From: Mortierella sp. BCC40632
Taxonomy: Eukaryota; Mortierellomycota; Mortierellomycetes; Mortierellales; Mortierellaceae
Assembly (NCBI GenBank): GCA_011634665.1
Contig: WAEK01000008.1
Coordinates: 1 to 64,000, forward strand
DNA length: 64,000 bases
Direction: 5' to 3'
Below are positions 1 to 9,843 of this stretch, in pieces. The translations under genes were made by a program, and so were the position numbers. Under the pieces are notes generated by a model that was not told the origin of the DNA, made no database searches, and saw only the letters and a list, made by a program, of their open reading frames with translations. Numbering within the stretch: position 1 is the first letter of the stretch; every line of letters starts with the position of its first letter.

Positions 1-26
1 ACAGTTCCTGGCAATGTGTAGATCCT

Positions 27-395
27 TTACTTTTCCCATGTTGCCTCGTCTCGAGAGTAGCCCTTCCATAAAATAAGGAACTGATGCTGCCGTCGATAGT
101 ACCGATAGTCCAGAATACTGTCTACTTCAAACTCTTCTTCTCCATCGATGATTTCAGGCTCTGGTTCTGAATGTACTGTTGTCCGAGGGCCGAGTGATTC
201 TGGCGACTCTTCATAGTGTCGGAAACGATCCACATGGAACACGTCGTGTATTTTCATTGTCGGAGGTAATTCAACTTTGAAGGTGACAGGGGACAATTGC
301 TGAAGGAGTGTGTAGGGTCCAATGAATCTCGGCTTCAGTTTATCTGATGGTCTGTTTTGGTCTGCTGGGATAGTGATATGTTCCGCGTTGAGCAA
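27..395 (-). pseudogene. Integrase C-terminal domain and truncated chromodomain
   Basis: The segment holds the SH3-like integrase C-terminal fold (LKPRFIGPYTLLQQL, then IHDVFHVDRFRHY) followed by a chromodomain start, EFEVDSILDYR, and LILWKGYSRDEATWE. In chromoviruses the chromodomain directs insertion to heterochromatin marks. A stop codon ends the frame right after TWEK, before the C-terminal helix, and the expected continuation is in another frame. Confidence 0.88.
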
Positions 396-691
396 GACTT
401 TGTCGCCTTCTTTGAAGCTGTGCTCGATCCTATGTTTGTCTGCGTTCCAAGTCTGCCTTTCCTGTGCGAGTCGAATAGAATCCTGGGCCTCCTTGAGTAT
501 TGCTCTGGTCGCTTACAAAACTTTCAACCTTGGGAGCTTTAGACGGTTGGGGTTGGAGTAGAGCGGATGGGATACGGGGATGGTAGCCCATGTTCAAAAA
601 GAAGGAGAGTAACCAGTTGTTGGGTTGACCGAGTTGTTGTATCCAAATTCGAGTGAAGGTAATGAAAGATCCCAGTTTGTCTGTTGTTGAT

Positions 692-1152
692 CTATGACAG
701 ACCGGAGCATCGTTGTGAGAGTTTGGATTGCGCGTTCTGATTGTCCATCTGTTTGGGGTGGTGTGCAGTTGACATGGCTAGTCTTGTGTCCATTAGTCGA
801 TGTAACTCCTGCCAGAACTGACTAGTAAACTTTGTATCCCGATCTGACACAATAGTTGTTGGCATTCCATGAAGTCGGAAGACATTTTTTGAAGAAGCAA
901 TGGGCCACGTCAACAGCTGTGTCAGTTGTTCTACTTGGTGCAAAAGTGGGCCTGCTTTTGATAGTTTGTCGACAAAAACTGTGATTGCATCGAATCCTCT
1001 GTTCGTGGTAATTGAACGACAAAATCCATTGTTACTGTTTCCCCATCGCTGATCTGGGATTGGAAGTGGATGGAGGAGTCCTGTTGGTGCACGATTGCTA
1101 TGTTTGTTCCTTTGGCAACTCTCACAAGTTCTGACGTACGTCCTGATATCAT
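692..1152 (-). pseudogene. Integrase catalytic core remnant
   Basis: Two overlapping frames cover the rve core. The upstream one has VTMDFVVQLPRT, containing the first catalytic Asp (usually D-F-I-x-x-L-P). The downstream one has TIVSDRDTKFTSQFWQEL, containing the second. At the third position the usual TDGQTERV-type motif reads KQMDNQNAQ, so the catalytic Glu is missing. With the frameshift at about 930-1000 this integrase cannot be active. Confidence 0.85.
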
Positions 1153-1979
1153 TGACTATCTGTGGCCAGAATGCAAAAGCGTCTCAAGTTGTCGTAGGTT
1201 TTATCGAATCCCAAGTGTCCTGCTATGGCTGAGTCGTGTGCATCATGGATAAGTGAGTGGCGGATGTCAGCATTCCTGGGGATACAAATTACTGATTTGC
1301 CTCGTCGTAGTACGTGGAGTAGGCCATCGAATATAGCATATCCTTGAGGTGGTTGTCCTTTCATGCAGCTGTAATAAATAGGCCATAAACGGCTGTCGTC
1401 TCTGTAGCTAAGGATGAGTCGTTTTCGAAGATCGCGGTCCAGAGCTATTTCCATGGAATTAAAATCGACAGGTTGGGGTAGGGAGTGGTCAGGTCGGCGG
1501 GAGAGAGCGTCTGATACGATGTTTTCCGATCCTTTCTTGTACTTGAAGGTGAAGTCGTACTCCTGAAGGAGTTCCATCCAACGAGCTTGGCGACGGGTGA
1601 GCTTCGGTTGTGTAGGAAAGTGTCGTAGGGTAGCATGATCGGTGTATACAATGAAATGTGTTCCATCGAGATAGTATCGCCATGTTTTCAGGGCATGTAC
1701 AACTGCCAACAGTTCCTGCTCATGTGTTGGATAGTTCCTTTCTGCTGAGTTCATTTTGCGAGACGTGAAGGCGACTGGTCGTGACTCTCCATTTTTGTCT
1801 ATCTGAAATAGGACAGCTCCCACAGCAAATCCAGATGCATCTGTCTCCACGGATGTAGTCAATTCAGGGTCAAATATCCTGAGGACTGGTGCTTCACTAA
1901 CAGCTTTTTTGAGGGCGATAAAGGCTGACTCATGGCTGTCATTCCATTCGAAGGGGACGTCGTCTCTAAGAGAGATCAA
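1149..1979 (-). pseudogene. RNase H and integrase zinc-binding segment of gypsy pol
   Basis: The first half is the retroelement RNase H: VETDASGFAVGAVLF carries the first catalytic Asp, then NYPTHEQELLAVVHALKTWR and YTDHATLRHF. The second half, ending near 1150, has the H2C2-type integrase N-terminal region (HDAHDSAIAGHLGFDKTYDNL), where the expected closing CXXC is lost at a frame break. This is 276 codons of open frame within a broken pol. Confidence 0.9.
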
Positions 1980-2833
1980 GGGGGGGGCAGAGCTATCTGA
2001 GCAAAGTTGTTGACATAGTTATGGTAGAACTGAGCGAGGCCGATGAACTGTTGAACTTCCTTTTGCTTTGTTGGTCGAGGCCATTCTCTGATAGCTTTGA
2101 CGAGTCCAGCGTTTGTTTGAATGCCATCCTTGGTGAGAATGTGTCCCAAAAACTCCGTTTGTTGTTGTAGAAATGAACATTTGCTGAGCTTTGCGTAGAG
2201 GCCGTGCTTCCTGAAGAGAGAGAGAACTGTTCGTAGATGGTCCAGGTGTTCTTTCTTGGATTTAGAGTAGATTAGCACGTCGTCTAAGTAAGCTACAACA
2301 ATTTCGTCCAAGACAGGGTTCAAGACGGTGCGCATCATTGAAGAGAAGGAAGCTGGGGCGTTTGTCAGACCAAAAGGAACAACATTAAATTCATAATGTC
2401 CATATCGGCAACGGAAGGCTGTTTTGTGGGTATGCGGTTCGTAGACTCGTTGTTGATGGTATCCTGATAAGAGGTCGAGTTTCGAGAAATACTTGGCACC
2501 TCTGAATCTGTCAATCAACTCGTCAATTCGAGGCAGAGGGTGGCGGTTCTTTTTGGTGATTCGGTTGAGACCTCTGTAATCCACACACATTCTGAGGGTT
2601 CCTTCCTTTTTGCGAACGAATAGGACGGGAGCGCCATAGGGTGATGTGCTAGGCTTAATGAACCCTTTTTCAACAGGTCGTCTAACTGCTTTTTTTTTTA
2701 GTTCATCAAGTTCAGCGATTGAAAGTCGAATGACAGGTCGGACAGGTGGATCGGCGGTAGGGTCGGTCTCAATTCGCATTGCATCTCCTCTGTCTGGTGG
2801 GGAGTCCATCAGGGAGAGAGTCGGGAAATACAT
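1976..2833 (-). pseudogene. Reverse transcriptase of gypsy element
   Basis: A clear RVT_1 domain copies element RNA into DNA. Visible motifs are RMCVDYRGLNRITKKN, LDLLSGYHQ, VPFGLTNAPASF and the catalytic YLDD box in VAYLDDVLIYSKS, followed by the thumb motif TEFLGHILTKDGI. Residue 1 of the displayed frame is not a true start, because RT is normally released from a polyprotein. The frame ends in the G-run at 1981-1987. RNase H continues in another frame from 1979, which shows a one-base indel in that homopolymer. Confidence 0.92.
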
Positions 2834-3124
2834 CAGGGAACTCTTCCATAACTATTTTTCGGATTTCAGGGTCAGCATTTTCCAAGGGGTTGGTGACAGG
2901 CTTGACATTTCCTTCTTTGAGTAGGGCAATAAAGACTTCACTACCAGGAAGGGCGGCGATGGTGTTGAAGTGCATGTGGCTAAGGAGGAGTCCACCAGGA
3001 GGTTGTCGTTACTGAAGTGGGTTTGAAGCCGCGACATGTCCAGTGAACTGTCTTTCCGTTGTGATCAAAGACTAGTTTGTTCGTCTGCCAGTTGATATTC
3101 GGGTTGATGTCAGTGAGCCAGGGT

Positions 3125-3562
3125 TTACCGAGGATGATGTCGTATTTTTTGGAGGTCATAAGCGATAGTGTCTACCGTGTCAGTGTAATTATCGCGTGCA
3201 AGTGTAATGGTTGCCGTGTGGGATGTCGTAGATGAAGAGCCGTTAGGGAGGAGGACTGGGATGGGGTTGCACGACTTTACGGGGATCGAGTGTTGGGATA
3301 AAAATCGTTTGCTGATAACATTCATTTCAGCCCCGCCATCGATTAAAATCTTTGCAGGGTGGTTGTTGACTGCGCCGATGAAAGTAAGGAGTCGTTGTTG
3401 AGCCTTTGCAATAGTGAAGCTATGAAGACCCAATCCTTTCTTTTTCTTCGGTTTGTGTGTTGACTCTGGCGATGGGTCTAGCTGTAATTCAGGAGCAGGT
3501 GGGTCCAGGTCCACTTTGTCACTAATACAAGCCTTCTCCTCAGTCTTTGACGACGTTGGCAT
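3125..3562 (-). pseudogene. Retropepsin-like aspartic protease segment of gypsy pol
   Basis: The translated frame contains AKILIDGGAEMNVIS, matching the retropepsin active-site strand (usual D-S/T-G-A) and flanking hydrophobic residues. The catalytic Asp is present, but the usual Ser/Thr after it is Gly here. The segment lies between gag and RT, as expected. It is not continuous with RT: another short pol piece (2769-2975, containing EEFPDVFPDSLPDG, typical of the stretch just before RT) is in a different frame. Confidence 0.75.
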
Positions 3563-3754
3563 TGGTTCATGGATGTTTGTGTGGGCCTTGGTTGGGTCGT
3601 GAGTATTATTGTCATTATTTTTCTGAGGAGTGGACGAAGTAGAGTTGAATACTTTTTATTTTTATTCGCTTGAGAACTTAACTCTGGTCTTGGAACACTC
3701 CCCTGATCCAGGTGGATAGGGAGGGGGTTTCAGCAACTAAGCCCTGGACTGATC

Positions 3755-4630
3755 TTAATTGCTGGGGCCTTTTCCCTGCTCGGGCTGAGGGGGAGAGGTC
3801 TCTTCGGATTCTATGTTGTTGAAACGTTTTCCACTGCGACATTCGTTAGCCATATGTCCATCCTTGCGGCAGCGGAAGCAAGCTCCTCGTTGGCGGAGTC
3901 GCTCGCGTTCTTGTGGCGATAGTTTGGGTGTTGATGAGGGGCGGGAAGAGAACTGTCGACGAAGGGCGTTAAGTTCGGTCCTGAGGTTATCAATTTCCAT
4001 AGCCATCGGGTCTTTTTTTGAGTACTGTTGGAACCGGAGGGGGGGAAGAGGGACCATGGTGATTATCGTGGGAGAAATAACTGGAGGGGTAGAGGATATC
4101 GTGGACGATTGTTGCCTCGGTGATTGCTTTTTCAAGGGTCTTGGGTTGGCGTAGTCGAACCTGTTTAGAAGTTTCTGGATCGAGGCCACGAAGAAACCGG
4201 AAAAGTGAAGCGTCCTTGTCTTCCTTTGGGATGAGACGAAGGTATCTTCTGAACTCATTTGTATATTCAGCGACGCCTTTTTTTCCTTGGATCAGATTTT
4301 CCAACTTTAAACGAGCAGCGTGGACAGCATCAGGAGGCGTGAACCTTGCGATAAACGAAGCGCGGAAATTCTCCCAGGGGGTGTCAATCTTGATCTCAGA
4401 TGTGCGCCACCAAGAGCGTGCGTCTTTTTGAGAGGGCAAGTACAAAGTACCGAACCCAAAGATTCTTGGAGAGCTGTAAGACAGTGAAATACTCTTCATA
4501 GCTATCGGCAAAATTTAGACACTCTTCAGCATCGATAATGCCACTAAAAAGGGCTCGGGCTTGGGCGGTTTGAGGACGGCGGCAAGGGGTTCTTGCTTGA
4601 TCATTCGCGGCCAATCCTTGAAGAATGGAG
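3755..4630 (-). pseudogene. Gag of gypsy element (capsid + zinc knuckle), frameshifted
   Basis: This region encodes the retrotransposon structural protein that packages the RNA. A capsid-type region lies around 4100-4450: a WW..W...F pattern, then a segment ending RQPKTLEKAI. Near 3860 follows a CX2CX4HX4C zinc knuckle, CFRCRKDGHMANEC. The reading frame changes around 4440 and again around 4150-4000, so no single ORF spans it. A likely start is the ATG of MSQEADASASILQGL near 4655; an upstream in-frame region to 4806 lacks similarity to gag. Its C-terminal FNNIES motif matches the end of the second gag at 8290-8314, so the two elements are related. Confidence 0.85.
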
Positions 4631-4801
4631 GCGGAGGCGTCGGCTTCTTGGCTCATGATGGAAAAGGGAAGAAAAATAATCGGAAAGGGGGTCTTGATCT
4701 TGGGGTACTTGGGTTGGAGTCGTGGGGGTCCGAGGGGTGGGCAGGGTTCGAGGGGAGTCGGTGTCAGGGGTCGGTGGAAAGAGATTGTACCTTTGCTGCC
4801 A

Positions 4802-4980
4802 TGCAACAGTCAGAGGCCAGGGAGTCTTTGGTTTGGGCAGTTTATTGCTAAAGATTAAAGTAATGAGAAAGCTAACTATTTATACAAGTGGTTTGGTGGC
4901 AAATGGAAGGGGGCGCGGCAGTGGTGGCAACTGGACAGTCACAAATAGTGGCAAAGGGCGCAGCTTGAAGAGGACACTGT
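4802..4980 (-). repeat. 5' LTR of the minus-strand gypsy element
   Basis: The LTR is inferred from position and signals, because the partner LTR is outside the window. On the minus strand it carries a TATA box (TATAAATAG, 4876-4884) and, about 30 nt later, AATAAA (4841-4846). It ends in TGTTGCA at 4802-4808. A primer-binding-site candidate beginning TGGCAGCAAAGGTAC follows at once (4787-4801). The 11-mer AGCAAAGGTAC recurs at the same place in the second gypsy element (7131-7141), which supports this boundary. The outer end is set only by where the Tc1 coding match stops, so it is uncertain by some tens of bases. Confidence 0.6.
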
Positions 4981-5510
4981 CGCACGGATCGCCTGGCTTA
5001 GCCCAGTAATATTGTATCCCGTCCGAGTTCCAGATGTTTATCTTTGTTTCATCTGAGAATACCACTCGCTTCCAGTCATCGATGGTCCAATTTTTATGAC
5101 CTCTTGCCCCTCCAACCGCGCTTGCTTGTGTCGCTTACTAAGGAAAGGCTTTTTGACTTTTTTTCTTCGCTTGAAAGCCGATCTCCCTGAGGTTGCGAAG
5201 GACTGATCTGTACGAGATAACTGTCCCTTCACCATTGAGGCTCTTGTGGACCTGCTTGCCAGTCTTCAACATGCCGGAAAGTAACTTTCTGTTGAGATCA
5301 TTCTTGGAGCGAGCCGAGAGAATTCTTGGTCTTCCTGTTGGTTGCCTTTGTAGAGTAGGTAAATGCTTGGTTCGGATCCTTGAAACAGAAGCAGGGGCTG
5401 ACTGATAATCGTCTAGCGACATTCTTGACGGAGTAGCCTGCTTTTAGCTGGCTTATGATAGAGTTTTGAGTGTCTTCTTTCGTTTTTTTTCATGATGGAG
5501 GAATATCGAC
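4975..5510 (-). pseudogene. Tc1/mariner transposase, frameshifted and truncated
   Basis: This is the N-terminal HTH and start of the DDE catalytic core of a Tc1-type transposase, which would cut and paste the element at TA sites. A start ATG is likely near 5493 (MKKNERRHSK frame), but the HTH motif is in another frame directly after it. The frame changes again near 5140 (after AKKKSQKAFP) and near 5050. The second D and the third D/E of the triad are absent because the LTR interrupts the gene. Confidence 0.82.
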
Positions 5511-5872
5511 CATTTTCGAGCGATTGCACCCGTATTTTATATCAAACTTGTCAAGATCTATTCATCTTCTTTTAATCTCTCTGACTGACTGTAGATATAA
5601 GACAAACGATTGTGAAAAAAGAGATGAAATAGCAATAAATATAAATGGCGTGCCCAAGTGGCGAAATGGTTCCAATATCTAGCTTCAACAATTTACCTCA
5701 TAGCACGCCTTTCTGACAACATATTGAAAATCTGTTTACACTGTCGTGAACAAGGCATTCTGGGTATTGTTTTCAATCTAAGCAACAAGGTGCATTTACA
5801 TATTCTCGATGGGTAGAAAATTGCTAAAATATGAAAATTTGAGAATTATTGAAACCATTTTGGCGCCCACTG
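4980..5872 (-). mobile_element. Tc1/mariner DNA transposon fragment with one terminus
   Basis: The minus strand reads from a terminus starting CAGTGGGCGCCAAAATGG at 5872, preceded by TA at 5873-5874 as expected for a Tc1 target site. It encodes a broken transposase: a helix-turn-helix region near 5490-5400 (QLKAGYSVKNVARRLSVS, then in another frame TGRPRILSARSKNDLNRKL and RSVLRNLREIGFQAKKK), then the first DDE strand VFSDETKINIWNSDG near 5050. Coding similarity stops at about 4980, where the gypsy LTR begins. The other half of the transposon is therefore beyond the gypsy element, outside the window. At least two frameshifts are present. Confidence 0.85.
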
Positions 5873-7000
5873 TACCTTGTCAAGGAGTATGGTCATCGCT
5901 GGCCTTTTCCTTGCAAGCGTCACAATTGCCCAGTCAACAAGTTCTCTAAGGATCAAGATATCTCGAAACGAGGTCTTTACGCTCGTCGTTACGCCCGAAC
6001 CTGCAAGCATGAGAAGATTACCGTCGAGGAGGCAATCAAGTATCTTGGTACTTTCGACAATGGTGTCAATTGCACCTCGTCCCCCATCACTCAGCCCCCT
6101 TCCTCCATCAACAACAGTTCTCCTTCTTTGTTCTCTTCCTCTCCCCATTCTCCTTTGACTACTACACCTGCCCCTGCCCCTGCCCTTGCCCCTGTTTCGG
6201 TTCAACCCAACTCTATTGATTCGTCTATCGAGCAGTTCACTTCTGTGGACTTTGAAGAAATCTCTTCCATGTCCCAGGGGGAGAGCGCTGTCTCCTCTGT
6301 TTTCCCCGCTTCTGCCCTCCCTCAAGACGATATGGATGAATCTTTGGATACTCTTGAGTTACCTAGTGACTTTGTTTCGTCTTCTTTGCCACCTCCTTCA
6401 TCTACCCCTTTTGCATTCACCTCCGACTACTCGTTTCCTATCTCTGCCTTCACCTTTCCTGCAGCCCAGATCCCTCCATCGCAACCCAGCACTGTCCACA
6501 CTCCTCCCCTCATCCCTGAGACTTCTCCTTCCTCTCATCCTGTTGTCCTACTCCCCTCACAATCTCCCAAGGCAGTTGCTCCCGGTGGTGGAGCTTCTAC
6601 TTTGGGTCGCAAGAGGCCCCGTCGTATCATCAATGATTCCGACTCTGATGGGCGGACATCCAATGCTCCTGAATCATCTTCTGCTGCTTCTTTCCGTTAC
6701 TTGGCCAAGGAGGCCAGTCGTTTGGAAAAGCTTCGCAAGTTTGATCCGGAACTGTGTGATGAGATTGTCCACAATCTGTCTCGACTTTTCAAAGAGTATG
6801 AGTCTATTAAGGCTCTTCTTGAGAAAGTTCAGAATGATATTGCTGGCATTCGCGAAGCTCCTTCCTGCTCTGTTCCCCTCCAACCCTCCCCTCCCTCTGC
6901 CGAGTTCTCAGCCTTGAAGTTGCAGGTCACCGCGTTGACAAATGTTGTCTCAGCTTTGTCTACTTGTCACAGTATCGACCATCAGCACCCACCCCTTTAA
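5873..7000 (+). pseudogene. Unknown ORF, 5' end lost to Tc1 insertion
   Basis: I do not recognise this protein. An open frame of about 375 codons runs from the Tc1 terminus to the TAA at 6998-7000. Upstream codons (5849-5872) belong to the transposon terminus, so the true start is missing. Near the amino end there is a basic, Cys-containing block (CKRHNC, then ARRYARTCKHEK about 22 residues on) that could bind zinc or DNA. The middle is a long Pro/Ser/Thr-rich linker. Next come a basic acidic patch (RKRPRRIINDSDSDG, possibly a nuclear signal) and a predicted coiled coil (LEKLRKFDPELCDEIV to LLEKVQNDIAGI). It could be a regulator or an accessory ORF of a mobile element. The stop lies 3-4 bases before the presumed LTR. 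Confidence 0.45.
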
Positions 7001-7003
7001 CCT

Positions 7004-7126
7004 TTGAGGTCATGTCCACTCCCACCCCTATAACTTAAAAGGTCCACCTCACTCACATGTATAAATAGTCCCTTCACCTACCACCAATAAAGATCATCTT
7101 TTCCTGCCACTCCCTTCTTTGTTAGA
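7004..7126 (+). repeat. LTR of second gypsy element (plus strand)
   Basis: The signals have the same layout as the first element: TATAAATAG at 7060-7068, AATAAA at 7086-7091, and a primer-binding-site-like segment at 7127-7141 containing AGCAAAGGTAC. The exact 5' edge is not proven; TGAGGTCATG at 7004 is the first plausible TG. No second LTR of this element is visible in the window. Confidence 0.55.
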
Positions 7127-7365
7127 TGTTAGCAAAGGTACCTCGATTCACTGCCTCTTCTACCCTGACTATTATCTTTCCCTCCACTCGTTAGGCAGCT
7201 CCCTGGCAGTACTTTTTTTTATTCACTTCACTTTCACTCTTCCCCTCTACTTTCCTTTCCACTCGGTTCCTAGAACCCTCCCTCTCTTTTCTTTTTTTTC
7301 CCCACCCTTTTTTTCTTTTTTCCTCTCTCTTTTCTCACCCCTATTCTGTTTCCCCTATTTCCAAC
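7127..7365 (+). other. Gag leader of second gypsy element
   Basis: This is pyrimidine-rich leader between the primer-binding-site candidate and the gag ATG. It holds long C/T runs and no convincing ORF. Confidence 0.4.
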
Positions 7366-8314
7366 ATGTCGGCCCAGCACGAAATCCCTCAGCATCGTCG
7401 CCTCCCTCCCAGAGGAAAGAAAAACAGGATCAGCTCTCTGCTCTCGTCCATCACCACCCCCCCTCTGATCCCCCCCGCCCCATCCAGCTTGAAATTGAGG
7501 GCTGCTCACCGCGACGTTGCGCGTACCTTGCATAAAATCCTCAAACCTCAAACCCCGCCCCCCCCTACTCTGGGGACATCGACGCGGACGCCTGCAACAA
7601 CTTCATCGACAACCAGGAGGAGTATTACCAGGTCGTCAAGCTCAACGAATGCGACTGGGTGCAGTATACAGCCTTAAACCTTACTGGAGACGCTAAATCC
7701 TGGTGGAGAACATGCGGTCTCAACATCACCTGCCCATGGATAAAATTTCGAGAGGCATTCCTTGATTTCCACACTCCTCCTAATGCAAAGACCGCCGCTC
7801 GTGAGGCCCTCGAAGGTCTGAAACAAGGCAAACGAACCATTGCTGCCTACACTCACGAGTTCCGCCGCTTGAGACGACGCGTCCCTACACTCGACGACGA
7901 AACTGCCTTACACTGGTACATGAAAGGCCTACACTATGATACTAGCAAAGAGGTTCGCCTTCGTGAGCCCAAATCTTTGGATGTGGCCATCCAACAGGCT
8001 ACAAACGTGCATGCCATCCTCTTCCCTGAGGGCCTTACCTCCAAGACCACCCCTGTCAAGGACCCTAACGCCATGGACATTGACTCTATGCAGATGATGA
8101 TCAATAATCTCTCTGCCCAAGTCAATTATTTGTCAAACCTTTCGAATAACCGAGGCAGCGTCCCTCGCCCAGCTAAGCTCACCAACGAGGAACGCGAATA
8201 CCTCAAGGCGAACAGGGGATGCTTCAAATGTCGCAAAATAGGCCACATGGCGGACAAATGCCGCACCTTTCCCCCTTCTGCGAAACCCTCCCGACAATTC
8301 AACAACATTGAAAC
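7366..8314 (+). pseudogene. Gag of second gypsy element, cut by the hAT element
   Basis: This is a retrotransposon capsid gene. An ATG at 7366 opens a Pro/Ser-rich N-terminus. The frame is broken by a one-base indel in the C-run at about 7556-7564, after which ACNNFIDNQEEYYQVVKL, GDAKSWWRTCG and the rest of the capsid follow in one frame. A CX2CX4HX4C zinc knuckle (CFKCRKIGHMADKC) lies near 8220. Coding similarity stops at FNNIET, exactly where the TAGTG terminus of the next element starts (8315). No protease or RT follows on either side of that element, so the rest of this retrotransposon is missing. A 60-residue low-complexity lead (7119-7365) looks like leader, not protein. Confidence 0.88.
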
Positions 8315-8758
8315 TAGTGTTTCTCACGGGCGAGCTGAGTCGAGCTGGAGGTTTGGCTCGACTCGGCTCGAAATTTTTTAACCGAGCCAAAATTTTGCTT
8401 AGCTCAACTCGAATCCAACTCACCACAACTCAGCCCGATTCGAGCTGGCTCGCATCAACTCGGGCTGGCTCGCATCAACTCGGGCTGGCTCGAATTAATT
8501 CGAGTTGGCTCGCATGGCTCGAGCTGGCTCACATCAACTCGGGCTGGCTTGCATGGTTTGATCTTAAAAGAGAAAAATCTGAGGGCATTCCAAAGATCAG
8601 GCGATGTCAGACTATCTCATCAATATACACCAGCGAATAGGCAAGGCTTGACAGCTTGAGGAAGAGAGTTCTCAGAATCTGGCCTCCCCCAAGAACTTCG
8701 TAAGGCAGCAGCCCAAGTGAAGTGGTTCCTGTGCAAGAGAAACCCCAGGAACGCAGCC

Positions 8759-8793
<35 letters not shown>

Positions 8794-9126
8794 GAGAGCC
8801 TCCCGATGACCTGACCAAAAGCTTCTTGCAGTACCTAAGCATTCCTTTGCTTCATCAGCATCATCTATACTTTTCTCCATCAGACTCCTCTGTCCATTTC
8901 TTCCTCAGTCACATCTGTTCATTTTTTCATCAGTCACATCTGTCTTTTTCTTCATCCTCAACCATCCTTTCTTCATCATTCTTTGATCTGAACTATCATC
9001 ACCTCCTTTGAAGAACAGATTTTTGTGGATTCATTCCCTTGCCACGCTCTATTGCACACAATCTCTCTCTCGCTATCACTCTTACTCCCTCTCCCTCTCC
9101 CCCCTCTTTTTTTTTTTTTTTTTTTT
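8315..9126. repeat. Left long terminal inverted repeat of hAT element
   Basis: This 812-bp arm holds, from outside in, a 17-base terminus, a GAGCC/GGCTC-rich subterminal array with six units of about 20 bp (8430-8560), a unique stretch, 31 T (8762-8792), another unique stretch with CATCAGTCACATCTG repeats, and an inner T-run (9107-9126). Such subterminal motif clusters are where hAT transposases bind in characterised elements; that role is inferred here. Confidence 0.85.
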
Positions 9127-9423
9127 CTCTCTCTCTCTTTTCTCTCTTTGGCTTTCTTTTTTGATCTCTCTCTCCAGATCTCTCTCAGATCTATCTATCT
9201 CTCTCGCGCGCGACGCACGGTTTCAGCCAGCCCCCCCCCCACCCCTCTCTCCTCTCCTCTCTCTCTCTGGTTTTTTTTTCTTTTTCTTTTTTTCTCTCTT
9301 TCTCCTTTTTCTCCTTTTTCTCGTTCTCTTTGGGTTTTTTGTATCTCTCAGATCTCTCTCCCAGATCTATCTATCTCTCTCTCACGTGCAAGTTTCACCC
9401 TTTCCCCCCCCTCTCCCCCTCCT

Positions 9424-9466
<43 letters not shown>

Positions 9467-9467
9467 T

Positions 9468-9553
<86 letters not shown>

Positions 9554-9600
9554 TCTATCTCTCTTTCTCTCTTTCCCCCATGTCTAGCTCAGTACTCTTC
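9127..9600 (+). repeat. CT/T low-complexity block with (CT)n microsatellite
   Basis: This block is almost pure pyrimidine on the plus strand. It includes (CT)16 at 9427-9458, a T-run, (CT)n at 9472-9540 and ATCTCTCT repeats up to about 9565. It lies just inside the left inverted repeat and downstream of the transposase stop (9844). Long ORFs across it read only Ser/Leu/Phe and are artefacts. Confidence 0.9.
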
Positions 9601-9843
9601 TACAAAAAGATGAAGGACTATGGAATGCTTTTCTTGTCCTCTTTTTCCCTGAACAAGCACACGATATCCAACAATTAATTTTTCGCTTTTGAAACAGATT
9701 TACCTCTTGCTTCAAACAATTAATGTCTGAACTACTCACCCTGCCCATTGTTGTGTAGCCTTGATAATACATCGTTTTAAGTTCTAAAGATTTCTGACTA
9801 TTAGCGTTGTGTGCCTTTATTACACTTTCAATCTGTCTAAGTA

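Larger units (their letters stand above)
1..4980 (-). mobile_element. Ty3/gypsy chromovirus LTR retrotransposon, decayed, left end outside window
   Basis: Reading leftwards on the minus strand the order is LTR, gag, protease, reverse transcriptase, RNase H, integrase, chromodomain. This is the Ty3/gypsy (Metaviridae) order, and the chromodomain puts it among chromoviruses. The internal region is split into many short frames. One frameshift falls in the G-run at 1981-1987 between RT and RNase H, others lie near 2800, 1150 and 700, and a stop cuts the chromodomain at 27-29. The 3' LTR would lie left of base 1. The element's right end (~4980) breaks a Tc1/mariner transposase, so it landed inside that element. 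It is a dead copy. Confidence 0.93.

Noticed and set aside
7119..7535. 138-codon ORF ahead of the second gag
   Set aside because: Phe/Leu/Ser-rich translation of the pyrimidine leader, overlapping gag in another frame.
9008..9678. Ser/Leu/Phe-rich ORFs of 85-217 codons
   Set aside because: They are translations of CT and T tracts in three frames, with no other content.
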